A DNA stretch of 64,000 nt, taken from contig NC_084759.1 of assembly GCF_028858725.1 (NCBI RefSeq), positions 90,268,889-90,332,888 of the forward strand. Reading direction: 5' to 3'. The notes under the pieces are model-generated. The model searched no databases, had not been told where the DNA came from, and saw only the letters and a list, made by a program, of their open reading frames with translations. Position 1 is the first letter of the stretch; the number at the start of each line of letters is the position of its first letter. A program made the position numbers and the translations under genes. The stretch is from Colius striatus. Its lineage: Eukaryota; Chordata; Aves; Coliiformes; Coliidae. This document shows positions 11,912-24,500 of this stretch, piece by piece.

Positions 11912-14900
11912 AAGAGAGTACATACATTACACTCTTCTACACACAGATTTTTCTAAATAGCTATGCTACCACAAGGGCGATAGGTAAGGAGCACGTGTGA
12001 TGTCAGGGATAACATATGGCACAGCCTTCTCGTATTGCTGGTTTTCTCTGTCTGAACAATGTGCTGCCGCCTTCACTGCTCTGCAAATTGCGGATTTACG
12101 GCCAGTCTTTGCGCTGTGGAGGCATCAAGTCAGGGACACGTGGCACTGGTTTCCTGGTGAAGCAGATTAGAGCTCTCCTAGGCCACTGAAAGCCCAACTC
12201 CATTCTTCCCCTCTGGAAAAGGTGAGAACCAGCTTGGGCTCTCCTGGCAAAGCGTGCTGACAGCGGCAGCTCCCTTGCTTTCTGCATTCAACACCCTTTG
12301 CCAGGTGTTCAGGGCACACTCCTCCAGGTTCTAACTGAGCCTCCTTAAGTCTGCTCCTGCATATCAACCTATTTACTTTTTACTCATTTATTAAAAAGAG
12401 CTGTTTTAGGGGTATGACTGAACATCTCAAAGCCTAGTTTCCATGGCTGATATGTGTCTTTAAAGGCCGTGTTTCAGACAGCCACAAAACTGTTCAGCAG
12501 TAGGCTCTCATGTACCAGAAGCAAATGTCTTTCACGAAGAACAGCGTTCTGAATAGTCTTACCCTGTGATTCTAATAGGAGTTGAATGAGCAGTCAATGA
12601 GCCAATAAGGCTGCACCAGGATGTAAAAGAAGGAGTTGTGTTTCCATTTATCAAGAAACATTTTGGTTTCAAGGTGACCAAAATTTGTACCACATCTCAG
12701 CTTCTAAAAGTACTCTTTAAATGGGCAGGACCTTTCCTTAGGAGAGGTAGTTTTCTTTAAGTATAAATACAAGCCAAGCTTCTCCAGCATGCCTAAGCAT
12801 AATGATGTGGCATCTTTTCAATAACCAGGGCTCTCATGAAACTGGATACCTGCTCCCTCCCTCTTGTAAAACAAGGCCATAGCAGAGACACTATAGAGTG
12901 CTGACAGAAGCAGGAACAATTGTTTCCTACCACGTAGTCTTGTGTGCTCTCACCTACTCAGTAAGACAAAAATGCTGTGAAGGAGAGTACAGCTAAACAG
13001 TGCACAAGGAACTCACCTCAAAATGAGTGGTAGTTCTTATTCCAAGCCCCTCTTCTCACCTTGTAAGCGGGAATAAAGAGCAAAACGCAGAGAGGTCCCA
13101 CACATGCAAGTAAGAGGTATACAAAAGCAGGGATGCAGTTACTGTCTCATGAAATTTCTTGTTAAAAAACCCATAAAGACAACAAGGATGTTACTCACTT
13201 CCACATACCTGTCTTACAATGAGACGATTACAGCACACAAACCCGTGCTCTTCCATCACCTGCCCTTTCTCTACACTAGAATAACATTAAAGGAAACCTT
13301 TAATTACATCCACAGACTTATCAAACTGTTCCTGTTCTGTTTAATTGAGAAATGATGAACATATAAAAAAATAGGATCTAACAATTTGTGTGTGCACAGT
13401 ATATTAAATGCAGATGCTTTTATTACAATCTTCCTTGCCACATATTTTAAAATAAAATAAATCAATACAATCACCATAACAGTCTCAGACAACAAATGAA
13501 CACCATCCAACCAAGACACGGAGAAGATACTCAAAAAGGCAGTATGAGTAGCTGGGAACCTTGGTCCTTTGATTCTTTTGTGTAACACATTGATTACAGA
13601 TTTCTCCCACTTAGGATAAAAATCAGCAAACAAACATAAACAATTCACACTGTAGATTTCTTAAATGCTCCTATCGAGTGTGAATAGCATTGATTTCAGC
13701 ACAATGTCTTTATGCGTGTCTCCCAAAGAGGTATGTGGGAAATCTTAAGCACGTAGAGACTAATCCAGGCCCAGAATAGAGGAGATTGCTTGTAAGCAAA
13801 TTGTGGTCCCTCCCGCCCGATGGCTCTGCAAATGAATGCACCTGCAGTAATCAAAATGGCTGATCACATACACCGCAAAGTTCATTCCAGAAAGAAAAAC
13901 GGGATCCAACACAAATTACTTCTAATAAGAAAAGAGAATGGTGGGGAAGTCGGACTGAACAGGAAGCCAAATCATTCACCGCTCCCATGCACACACGGGC
14001 TTCAGCACCAGAAGTGCCCTTTGCTGCTGCCCTCACAGGTACACACGGGAGCACATGTGGCACTGAAGTCAGCAGTCCCTAACTGTGTTACAGACACCCG
14101 TCATGCTGTTAGGACAGCCATGGAAGATGATCTATTACTTATTGACTCCAGTCTCTGGACTAAAGTGCTCATTCTTCCGTAATCGATTGGGACTTTAACT
14201 AGTTTAGATTCACCGTTTTTCTTTACCTAAGGATCTGCAAGTGGACCAGACAACTCTGGTAAGTTTCCCTCGAGCCCTTAATAAATAGTGGGCAGCTGTC
14301 TGAGACACTTCCCAGCTGCATCAGAAAAGACAGCAGGAACTCAGAAACAGATACAGATATTTTATGTGGGAGGGGGGAATAAAAGATTGGATAGGACTGT
14401 GCTGAGTTCTTTGAAAGTTGTTCTGCAAATGATGAAAAAGGGCTGTTTAACTCTGATCAAATAAAAATTCTTCCAAGTGTTTTGTGTGCATACCTTGACA
14501 TTCAAAAACACCTGTTAGCGCACCGTGACTACAAAAGGTTAGCTACAGAATATATTTACAGATCATTTCTGATGTCTGTTCCTGGCAAGAGATGTTAAGC
14601 CGTGTTCTTCACTGAAGACAGAAATCTGACCCAACTAAGATGAGATCAGTGGGAGTTTAAAACAGGTACCACATGAGTGTCTCCCAGGGACTTAAGCAGA
14701 AGAAGCTAGCAGCCCATTGCTACCGAACCCAGCTACTGCAAAATATGAATGTTTGCAAATTGAACACACTGGTACCCTTACCCTTATTTTTCCTTTCTTT
14801 TTTCACATGGCTGTGTCACAGATACTAAGGAAGGTGTGAATTACTGAACTGATCCATTCTTTGAAGCAATGGGAAAAGATCACACCTGAAAGATAGAAGC

Positions 14901-16056
14901 TGCTCCAACAAACATATCACTTTCTCTTTTATGGCAAGGTTACTGTTCATTACGGTTTTACAGAGAAAACCTCATTTGCAAGGTAGCTTTAAGTGTCCTA
15001 AATTCCAAGCTGTTGTATTTCAAAGAAAAACAGCCCTTGCCTTTCTCTCAATCCCCTTATGAATATGTATTTTTTTTCTAGTGGCAAAAAATAATGCTGC
15101 TGTCTCAAGCTGGCTACTACAAGGTCTTTTCTGTAGCACATGCTTATAACAGGTAGGGTTTCTCTGACAGCAAATTTTGACACTGCATACTTGTTGCTGC
15201 TAACAACTAAACTTCTCTCTGGTATTGATCCCTTGATGCGAAGAACTGAAGAACCTCAATTTTGCATTGCACTAGTGTGGTGATGGTCATCCTACAGCTC
15301 TCTATTTAGCCCCATGCAGCTTCCAAACCAGGCAGTGTTATGTGGCTGGCAATGAAGCTAATGCTGGTGGAGGGGCTGTTGGGCAATCCACAGCCCTGGC
15401 TACGGAACACAGTGCGTTAGGAGCCTCTTCCAGACCCAGATAAAATGTATGAAGCCACAGGACAGCAGGAATCAAACGTCATTTACTGCATGTGAACTGC
15501 TTCATTTATCTCATTCTTGGCAACCTGAGGGACACAGCAGAGGTCTCAAAGCTTTTTATCTCACCCATAGGAGCTGCAAAACTGGGTACAGCTGGGTGAA
15601 GGTGTCAAGTGTAATGCCACAAAGTCGATGATGACATGTACAGGCAGAGAAGTTCAGTATGTCGGTCTTCCCAAGAGGATGACAAGGACAATATGATTCC
15701 AAGTGAAACAGTCTCATTTTCAAGATAAACTCATAGCTATGTCTGGAATGTGGCATGCAATCCTTCTTTAACTCATGCAAGAAACAGTTAAATTCCTTTT
15801 GTGTTTGACTGTTGAGACAGATCACCAGATAAAGAATTCAAATATCTTTGCTGAAAGGAACTGTCTCAAAAAAAGGCAACTGTATTCCTGGCACAACTGC
15901 CCAAGCAAAGAGCAGCTGATCTAAAAAGGGGGAAAATGATGAATACTGAGCTATTTCCTAGCCTGTGTGGAAGTTTATGACTTGGAAAGAAAAAAAAAAA
16001 TAATTATTTGGACTGATTTAAAGACACAGTGCTGCAAAGAAAGGCAATTTGCTGTG

Positions 16057-16400
16057 GTTTCACAGAATCACAGGATGATTGAGGTTGGAAGGGACCTCTG
16101 GAGATCACCTGGTCCAACCCCGCTGCGCAAGAAGGGTCAGGTACAGCAGGTTGCTCAGGGTCACCTTCAGTCAGGTTTTGAGTATCTCCAAGGACGGAGG
16201 CTCTATAATCTCTCTGGGCAACTTGTGCCAGTTTTTGATCATCCTCACAGTGAATTACGTTTGTTTAATGTTTAAATGGAGTTTACTGTAGTTCAGCTTG
16301 TGCCCGTTAGCTGTTACCCCTTCACTGGGCACCACTGAGAAGAGCCTGGCTCCTTCTTCACTGCTTACCATCAAATATTTATACACATTGTTAAGATAGA
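16057..16400 (-). repeat. CR1 LINE 3' fragment
   Basis: Plus-strand sequence TCACAGAATCACAGGATGAT followed by GGTTGGAAGGGACCTCTGGAG is the reverse complement of the CR1 3' end. Homology continues through CCTGGCTCCTTCTTC. It lies in the PDXK downstream flank in the sense orientation relative to the gene. Confidence 0.85.
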
Positions 16401-16604
16401 TCATGGCATTTTAAATACTGGGTATTAGCCATGAGCTCATCTCTGTTACTGACTGCTAATTTTAGCAATGGTTCACATCCTCAAAATTATTATTGCTAGA
16501 AAGTTATTTCATAGCAGTGATTACCAAAAATGGTGGCAGTAGAATCACGTTTTGTAGGTCATTTCTAGGGTTTTTTCCCCTTTAAAATTCTCAAGTCATA
16601 TGGA

Positions 16605-16610
16605 TTTATT
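16605..16610 (-). terminator. Possible proximal poly(A) signal (AATAAA) for PDXK
   Basis: This is the first canonical AATAAA I noticed on the minus strand downstream of the PDXK stop, 1.8 kb away. The sequence just downstream is A-rich rather than GT-rich, so it is a weak candidate. Other minus-strand AATAAA hexamers occur near 13.42, 11.18 and 10.54 kb. Confidence 0.2.
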
Positions 16611-18406
16611 TTTAATGCCAAATGCATGAGAGAAAATAAAATTCTTACTAGTTGTTGAGAGTGAAAGCCTAAAGTTTGCCTCTTACATTTACTGCAAAAT
16701 GTGCTCAGCTCTTAAGTTTCGTTTGCTTCAGAGATACTGAAAATGAAGGATTTCAGAAATGTCCTAATTTTGGAATTTTACTCTGTGGAAAAAAAAAAAA
16801 ATCCACTCAGCTAAAAATTCACATTGGGGATAAACTCCTCTTCTACTGGGTGAACTCAATTTTTAAAATGGCAAAAAATCTACAAATAAAGACTTAAGCG
16901 TCCAAAGCAATCTCCATACCAGCTCTTCTGGGGCCTCCCAAGACATTTATGAGTTAGGCAGGTGTGATGAGGAAGATGCAGGAAGGGTACTTGGGACTTA
17001 GGCAAGAATGAGTTTCCTGAGCATACTCTGGTAATCAAGAAAAACTCATCCCCTTCTTCTAATGGAAATTTGCTTTGTGTCACTGTAAGTAGAAATGCAA
17101 TTTTAACCTCCCTGTGCTGCCATCACCTGAATTTGGATTTAACAACACACTAGACTTCATCCTGGGAGAAGCAAGAACCTCTGTCCCTTACAGAAATCAC
17201 ACAAAAGTATGAGTGGTCATCTCCTGTCACTGTATCTGCCCTACTGGTATAATAAGGGGACGTGATGTACAGAACACTGAAATTATTAAGAATCCTATTT
17301 TGAAGCCTTATGAGGCAGAATTTTGAAATAAAGAGACAGTAATAATGATGTATTTCTGTCATCTCTCATCAGCATAGGCTGCAGAGATTTACATTACGTG
17401 TAAATTAATTTTGGATGACTCACTGCATTTGGTGAATACAACTAAATCAAACTAAAAATATTGCTTTCACCACATCGCTTCATTGATAAAAACCTGCCAA
17501 TAGAGCTCACTATTGTTACATGGAAGGGCCCTATGGAGTCTGCAAATACCACCACCCATGAAGACCAAAACAAGGTATCCAGTTTTCAGGGTGAGAGCTG
17601 TTTTCTCTTTCCTCCTTACAGAATGGTTGTCCTTGGTCAAAAACTAAACAAATAAGTCAAATCTGTCCTTGGAGGTAGAACTACAACCTTCTCGTCAGTG
17701 TTACTGGATAAAGATATTATTAACAAAGATGTTTCTGGAGCAGCTTTTGGAAGAAAATCACGTGGGCACCCACAGACATTAGAAATAAGCAGCCAGTACC
17801 TGCAGAAACTGAAACTGTGCAGCTGTTCATAGACAAGAAACAGAAGCAGTTATCAGTAACATGAATGACGACACCTCAAGGCCACTTCAGAGTACTTAAA
17901 TGCCAAACATCTTCAAAGTATTTCTACACACAACCAGAACTTTGTGTGTAGTTTAACCCTGCTTAGTTTCATAGCAGCTGAGATACTGAATACCAGAGTA
18001 GGTAACCAGATATCTCCAGGAAAAAGGAGCATGGAGCCAGCTCCATTGGCACTAGATGCCATCCTGAAATATATTTTTTCCAGTCAGTCAAGCATTCCAC
18101 CAGCAAATTCACATCTGAAGTCTTTGGCAAGGCAGGAACATTGTACTCTCTTGCCCTGGGTAATTACACAGACTAAGTGAATTTGACAGCCATTTTGATA
18201 CCTGGTAATATGCTTCAATGCACACTAACTGATTTGTTTTAAAACCGAGCAAGGCCAGCACATATGTTTGAGAGTGGATATCTGCCTATGCTGGGCACTA
18301 TTTCATGAAAGTCAGGTTTCTGTCACAGATCTAAGGCAAATATTACAATTTACAGGAAAGAAATGAGGACATCAATACATTGTGCGTTATTGGAGACGTA
18401 CAGCCT

Positions 18407-18519
18407 TTATAACACGGTGGCTTTCACTATGATCTCTGGGTTTTCTATGTCCATTTTGCTTTGGACCATTCTCAGTTCCAGTTGGGCTGAGCTCGGTTTG
18501 TTTCCTTCTCCAGCTTGTG
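18407..18519 (-). CDS. PDXK: PDXK coding exon 11 with stop codon (residues 280-316)
   Basis: The terminal coding exon begins [20 protein letters not shown] and ends ATVL with TAA at 18407-18409. Human PDXK also ends QATVL; here the residue before ATVL is Lys rather than Gln. The acceptor is TTAG|CA after a pyrimidine-containing tract. The family C-terminus is complete. Confidence 0.96.
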
Positions 18520-21500
18520 CTAAAAAGACGACATCAGAATGCCATTAAAACCAGCAGTATAAAAAGAAACCAGTTACATTGTTCTGCTACCCCATTGTTT
18601 TTAATACCCTCCTCCCCTCCCCGATCTCCCTTATTATTCCCTGGCCAAAGGCTTCTAAGGTGGAAGACTAATAAGGCTGTGCTGTTACTAGAAATGACAG
18701 AGACACTCTCTGAGAAGCCCCAGAACCCAGCTTAGGAACTTAGGAACTGAAAGATGTGGGAAAGCCAAGAGTTGAGAAGCTAAAAAAAATATTGCTCCTC
18801 ATATGGCCAATACAGCAAACAGAGAGTTTATTATCAATTGATAAACTCCTCTTAATACTAAACACACGCACTCCAAGGGGAAGTGAGCAAGACACTCTTC
18901 AAACAGTAGCCCTCCCGCGCGTCAAACTCAGTGTTTCCTCCAGTTCCTCTGCCACTGTTTTACACAGCAGACAAGCAAAGCCAGTGTGACTGTAGTCCCA
19001 CTGGAAGCTGAACAGTGACATCTTCAGTCGGGTGTTTGTCAAAAACAGGCTTGGAGGACATGGAAAGGAAGGAGCACTGACCAGACTACCAAGCTCTCAC
19101 TCTGGAAATTCTCTGTCTGCTTCTGCACTGAGGGCTGGCTGCCTTTAGTCAGGAAACCTAGAAAGCTCTTTGAATGCTTCCTCTGATGCAAATCCAGACA
19201 GAACAAGAGAACAAGGTTTAAACGAATTACCTTTGGCACTCTTAATGGTCCTTTGCAGAACATGTTGCATGGCTGACACGGTCTTTTCACATGCCACCTG
19301 CATTAACATAATATTTTTGGGTTTTAGTAAGATTTTATTATTTTAAAAACAGTGCTGCTAAGAGGCAAACAGGACTGACAAGACACACACAGGAGGACAG
19401 CTAGGTAACACAGAGCTTGGGAAAAAGAATTTTAGAGTCTCTTAGTTCTCCCCAAACAGCTATTAGAAACCATACACCTGTTCCAAGGACTCTACGTCCT
19501 AAGAAACAGAAAAATACGTTTGATTAATGACTTCCAGTGTTTATTATGAAATAAGGCTAAAAAATGTAATTACATATATGCATGCAGTCTCTCTGTCTCT
19601 ATTTCTTGAGGACCACATCTTACCTGGCAAAATTGCAAAATTCATGCAACTGAAATCTGACCATCCATGGTTGCAAAAGCGAAAATGTTTTGGCAAAAGG
19701 GAAATTCTGCTTTTTTACCTCTGAGGTGAGGGAGGGGGAAAAAAAAGCTAAAACAGAAGAGTCTTTAAATAAAAAATGTAATTTTTAAAAAAGAAGCATA
19801 GGCTAAACTTGCAGAGACACAAGTAACTTCTCACATACCTTCAAATTGTTTGGATGCTTATGTGTCCATGCCAAAAGCATAGCAGCAAACAAGTCTCCTG
19901 TTCCAACAAAGACAGCATCCACTTTAGGAGACTCCACTCGAATTCTTTGTGTTATCCTGGTACCATCTGCTTTAGCTACAAGACAGATAGACAGATAAGT
20001 AACAGACCCAGTAATTAATACAACAGCATTTACTGTCATTTAAATGTGATCACCAGATTTTTATTCCTTCGTTGTTTAGAACATAAAGATGCTAAGGAGT
20101 ATTGTAAACTTTGTACCAACTCTTTTAAAAGGTGCAAACTTTCAAAACTTTGCCAAGATGGGATAGCATTTACAACTTAAATACTACATACCTCACTTAA
20201 GAGGGAGCAGGTAGCTAGCACCTTCATTTTCATGAGGGATGGAGAACCACCTGTTTTCATTTAGGCAACAGTAGCAGCTTGCTTTAGGAAACCACTTATT
20301 TACGGAGATGCTGAATCCTAGACGCAGCACCCCAGTATCCAGTATCTTTTGGTTGTACGGAGCTGCAAGGGCAGCTGTAGATATCAGCAGAGGATATCTG
20401 ATCCATGTGCCAGATTGTAATCACCATTGGAATGACCAGACTTATTCTAGACCTGGCATGTACTGTGTGCAAAGACCCACCGACTGATTCTTAGTGGAAT
20501 CTGTTTTAAAAATCAAGACTTTATCGGTCTCTCAGCAGTCCAGATGTGATTAACGTCCCTTAGATGAACAAGAAAATGAGGTCATATCTCACATAGCCAC
20601 ACAATTATGCCTTTCTCAGGTAAAAACATCCCGCAACAATCCAAACACACAGTGAATCTTAGTGACAGTATAGAACGGGATATAAAGATATAGAAGGACA
20701 TTTCATAACTTATCAAGGGAGGAACAAATCTGCTAACAGGACAGTGCAACTTTTCATAAAAGCATTCAAAACCGCCGAAGTTCCTGGTTTATTCCACTAC
20801 CACTTGTCAAGACCAGTACTAGGGGCTTTAACAGCCTGGATCATTCTCACCTAGTACATCCTCCACCTATGCCAGCCTCTGCCCACTTGCCCCAGGAGCT
20901 GCATGGAAGTTTAGGCCTGGGCACAAGTATCCTTTCCTGAGCTATGCTGTAGGTGTACTTCAGTATAGCCCTGCTGCTATGACTTACTGATTGTATTTTC
21001 CAGATTAATCTCAGACCTGGCTTTTCTCATCACTCTCTGACAATCACTGGCCTATCAATAGGACTTCTCCACTACCCCACCCCGTGTTCTGCTCACCTTA
21101 TTCAGACACTGTGGGCCTGTGCCTTGTTGGTGAAGGTAGTGCTCTGCCTGTGCTATGACCGTGCTCAGCTCCCAGCTTGTCTTCCATCATGGAGCAGCCC
21201 CATTCCTACCACTCTCTGCTATTACTGCAGAAGTAGTTCACTTAGGGATGTAAGCTTCTTCCCTACACTACAGATGGGTCTGATGAAACTACTTTAAAAA
21301 GTAACTGAAAGCACAGAATGGGTTAAAAGAAAGCACAGTTTCATGAAGGACTTCATGACTTACTTTTTCTGTGGCTTCCCAGAGCAATTAGGTAGTCATT
21401 TCCTAGAGGCCCCTGTAGATCTGAGCTTGTGATCACCACAGTCTCTGGTCCCATGGTATGGAGCATATCCATTACCTTTCCACATGCAAAAAGGCAGGAA

Positions 21501-24500
21501 TCAGTGACTACAGCGTGTGTTGATTAAACCTTGCATCATTCCTAGTACTGAGGATTTTTGACAAGCACCTTATTTTGGCATCTTTTGTAAAGAGAAAAAA
21601 AGAGTTTCTACTCAAAGAATTCAGTTGAATTGGGGGAATCAATTTGAAACAGGAATCAAAACATCCGTATTTAAGGGTACACACTTGTGAAAATACACAA
21701 GCACTTCTGTTTGTATTATCTTTGGATGTTCCTCTGAAAAGAATACTGTGAGCAGCTGTGAGCACATTTTTTGTCTGCATCATGTTTTCAGAACATATTG
21801 TCAAAAGAATCAGAGAACAAATATACAGACACATGCATGTGAGCCGGCATCTTGAAATACTTGCTACAATGCCAATAACTCCAGGACATGAAGTCTTTAT
21901 CTAGCTCCTACTTAAGAGTTAGCAGAAATGAAAATTTAAGGAGCTAAATCAGAGGCACAATTGTGTCTGTTTCTCCTTCTGTTTCAAACCTCAAATTACA
22001 CTTGTAAATTATATACTTTTGCAGGTGTATTTCCACTCCGTGTGTTCTTCACTTAAACTCATTAACACTCTACCTCTGACATCACAATTGGTTTTGATGA
22101 TTTTGATTTTTCAGAAGAATGAATGACTTCAATAATGAGTTTAGCATAAAACACAGATAAAATATTCATTCTCCCAGAAGAGTTTAACTAAAAATCCTCT
22201 CAAGCTAGCTATGACTCATGAGCAGCTGAATGATAAGGATTTATTTCTGCTGTTTTTTAATTCTCTATTGCTCTTCCTTCTTCTCTAAGCCTCAAACTTT
22301 CTTCAACTGTCAGACCCCTTTGCACAGACACTGGTTGGATTTAAATCCACCAGCATATGCTGAAAAAAAAAAAATCAATCTGTGAGGTAACACTAAACTC
22401 AATTTAATTCTTCAGTCACAATTCACCAAGAACCTAATCAACAGTATTTCTAGTTGTAGGATTAGCCTCTTCTACATCAATATTATGTCGTATTTAATTT
22501 TACATTAGAAGACTTTACTGTTGTCGCTACTCTTGTTAAAGAAAACAATGGAAGCATGTCACCATGGAAACTGATGCTAGAATTCCCACTACCTCCAAAG
22601 GGGATAAATTCCAGCATGGATTATTACTCAGAAGGATAAATCTATATATGACATGCAGCTAGGGAGACAGGCGGATTAAAGTAAATATCCTGCAAGCAAC
22701 TATTTGAAAAATGTTTCCATTCCAAAGTATATTTCCATCTCTTCAGAAGAAAATTTTTAAAACCCATCACAAATAAGAGCTAATCCATGAATCAGACAGA
22801 CTGAGAATCAGTCAGAAAACTAACTTGTAAAATTCTTTAGCACATGCAACTTGTGTTTCCAGATGAAATATGCAAACCTAAAACTAAGGGCTGTTCAGCT
22901 GACAGTGTTGTTCTCAAGACTGTAGTTCCACTGGTGAGGATGAGACTAGGAGAACTGAGCTGTAGCAAGCAGCTAGTGGCACAAAGCACAGTTCATCACC
23001 CTCACCCAGTGCAGTGGGGTAATGTAAAACTAGAGGGGAAATAAAATCAAAGTGTTGTGATCTTTGGGGTTGCTTCATGAAGAGATAGTAATCAACTCAT
23101 GTTGCATAACTTGGCTGGAGTAAAAAAACAACAAACACTTGAGCTGACAGACCCTAGCTACTCTCCAGGGTACCACTGCAGCTGCTGTTTGTTTAAAGAT
23201 TTTGCGTTTCTTTGATGTTCAAAACCAAACTGGAATAAATAACACCAGTCCATTATGAAAGCAGTTGACTAGTCAACAAACGAAAGATCTCAGCCCTTCT
23301 CAAGACATCAGTAAAACCATATTCCTATTTTGTTCTTCATCATCAAGTCCTGTAGCCTTTTCTTTTCCTCAGTTTGTGTAAAAGGGTAAAATCCTTACAG
23401 CTCCATGCAGTGTATTTGCAGATTATCTACCATCCCTGTACAACAATGACAGCAGCTATCAGTGCTATAGGTCTGTCCTTCTTTCACCAGGAAGTACCCC
23501 CAGTTTGGTTTTTCACCTGTGCAATCCATCCTTTTGCCACCCAGGTCTCATCCTCTGTGAGCCAATTTGAGGAAGAGAAATGTAGCACCAGCAAACGCTG
23601 CCAGGAAGAGGTTCAGAGTGTATCTAATCAATCCTTGAAAGAGTGTGCCAGTAGGCTCTCTTCCTTGCAAACTGTCTGTAAAGGAGAATGAAGAACTGTT
23701 CTAGCACTCAGCATTGCTGCTGCACGACTGACATATGGACGGCAGAGGGAGCGACTCATCCAGGTTTCTGACGCCCAGGGCCACCCGAGCTTTTCACCCA
23801 ACCAGTGCACTTCCATAGCGCTGACAGTGTGTGGTTACTTGCCGTGTGGTGCCGTGTGCTGCGGCTACCCTTCTTAAGCTGCAAGGAAACAAGCTCACGG
23901 GTATCTACTCATTAACACTGTAATGCCTTTATCTGTAGCTCTTTCGTGAAGTTTCTTCAGAAGTCTGACACTGAAACAGAGTATTGTGCACCTGGAGTAT
24001 ACAAGCTTTAATGATAAACGGGAGAGAAGGGACGGAGGCTAAAGTGACTTCAAGGTTAAAGACAAATGGCCAACTGCAGCATTGCAAGCAGGAATACAAA
24101 AAAATATCTTACATATCCTACCCCTTGCCTACTTACCTCTAAAGCTTCTTTTTCTGTGTGAATCTTCCTGCCCGTGAGTAACCTGGGAATGAAACAGAAA
24201 TCTTACAGAAGCACGAGATGTTTGGGGGACAGCCTGTGATGTCTCACAACAGATAATCTCCTGACCAAAGAGTCACAACTATGTAGACAGAATGGGAAGA
24301 AAGCATTCAAATTCTTAACTCCTATGAGATATCGACATGTTGGTATTTCTGCATCTAATTTTGGGAGTTTGAGCCAAACTATTTCAGTGTTGCTACTCTG
24401 ACACTTAAAAAAAAAATTCTTAGGTAAGGATAGGGAAGGGAGAGAGGTATTTTTTTGGATCTGCCCTAGATACAAGCCTCTGGAGACAATAAGAAGTCAC

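Larger units (their letters stand above)
8396..18406 (-). other. Downstream flank / possible long 3'UTR of PDXK
   Basis: About 10 kb follow the PDXK stop codon. The stretch is mostly unique-looking AT-rich sequence with one CR1 relic (16.06-16.40 kb) and a CA microsatellite (11.89 kb). No coding exon is recognisable on either strand; the open frames present are short and unlike any known protein. Its low repeat content fits a long 3'UTR, but that is inference. Confidence 0.35.

Noticed and set aside
19550..19570. Possible alternative last exon near the AT-rich stretch in intron 9
   Set aside because: Exon 9 joins exon 10 in phase with canonical sites and human-like protein, leaving no reason to add an exon.
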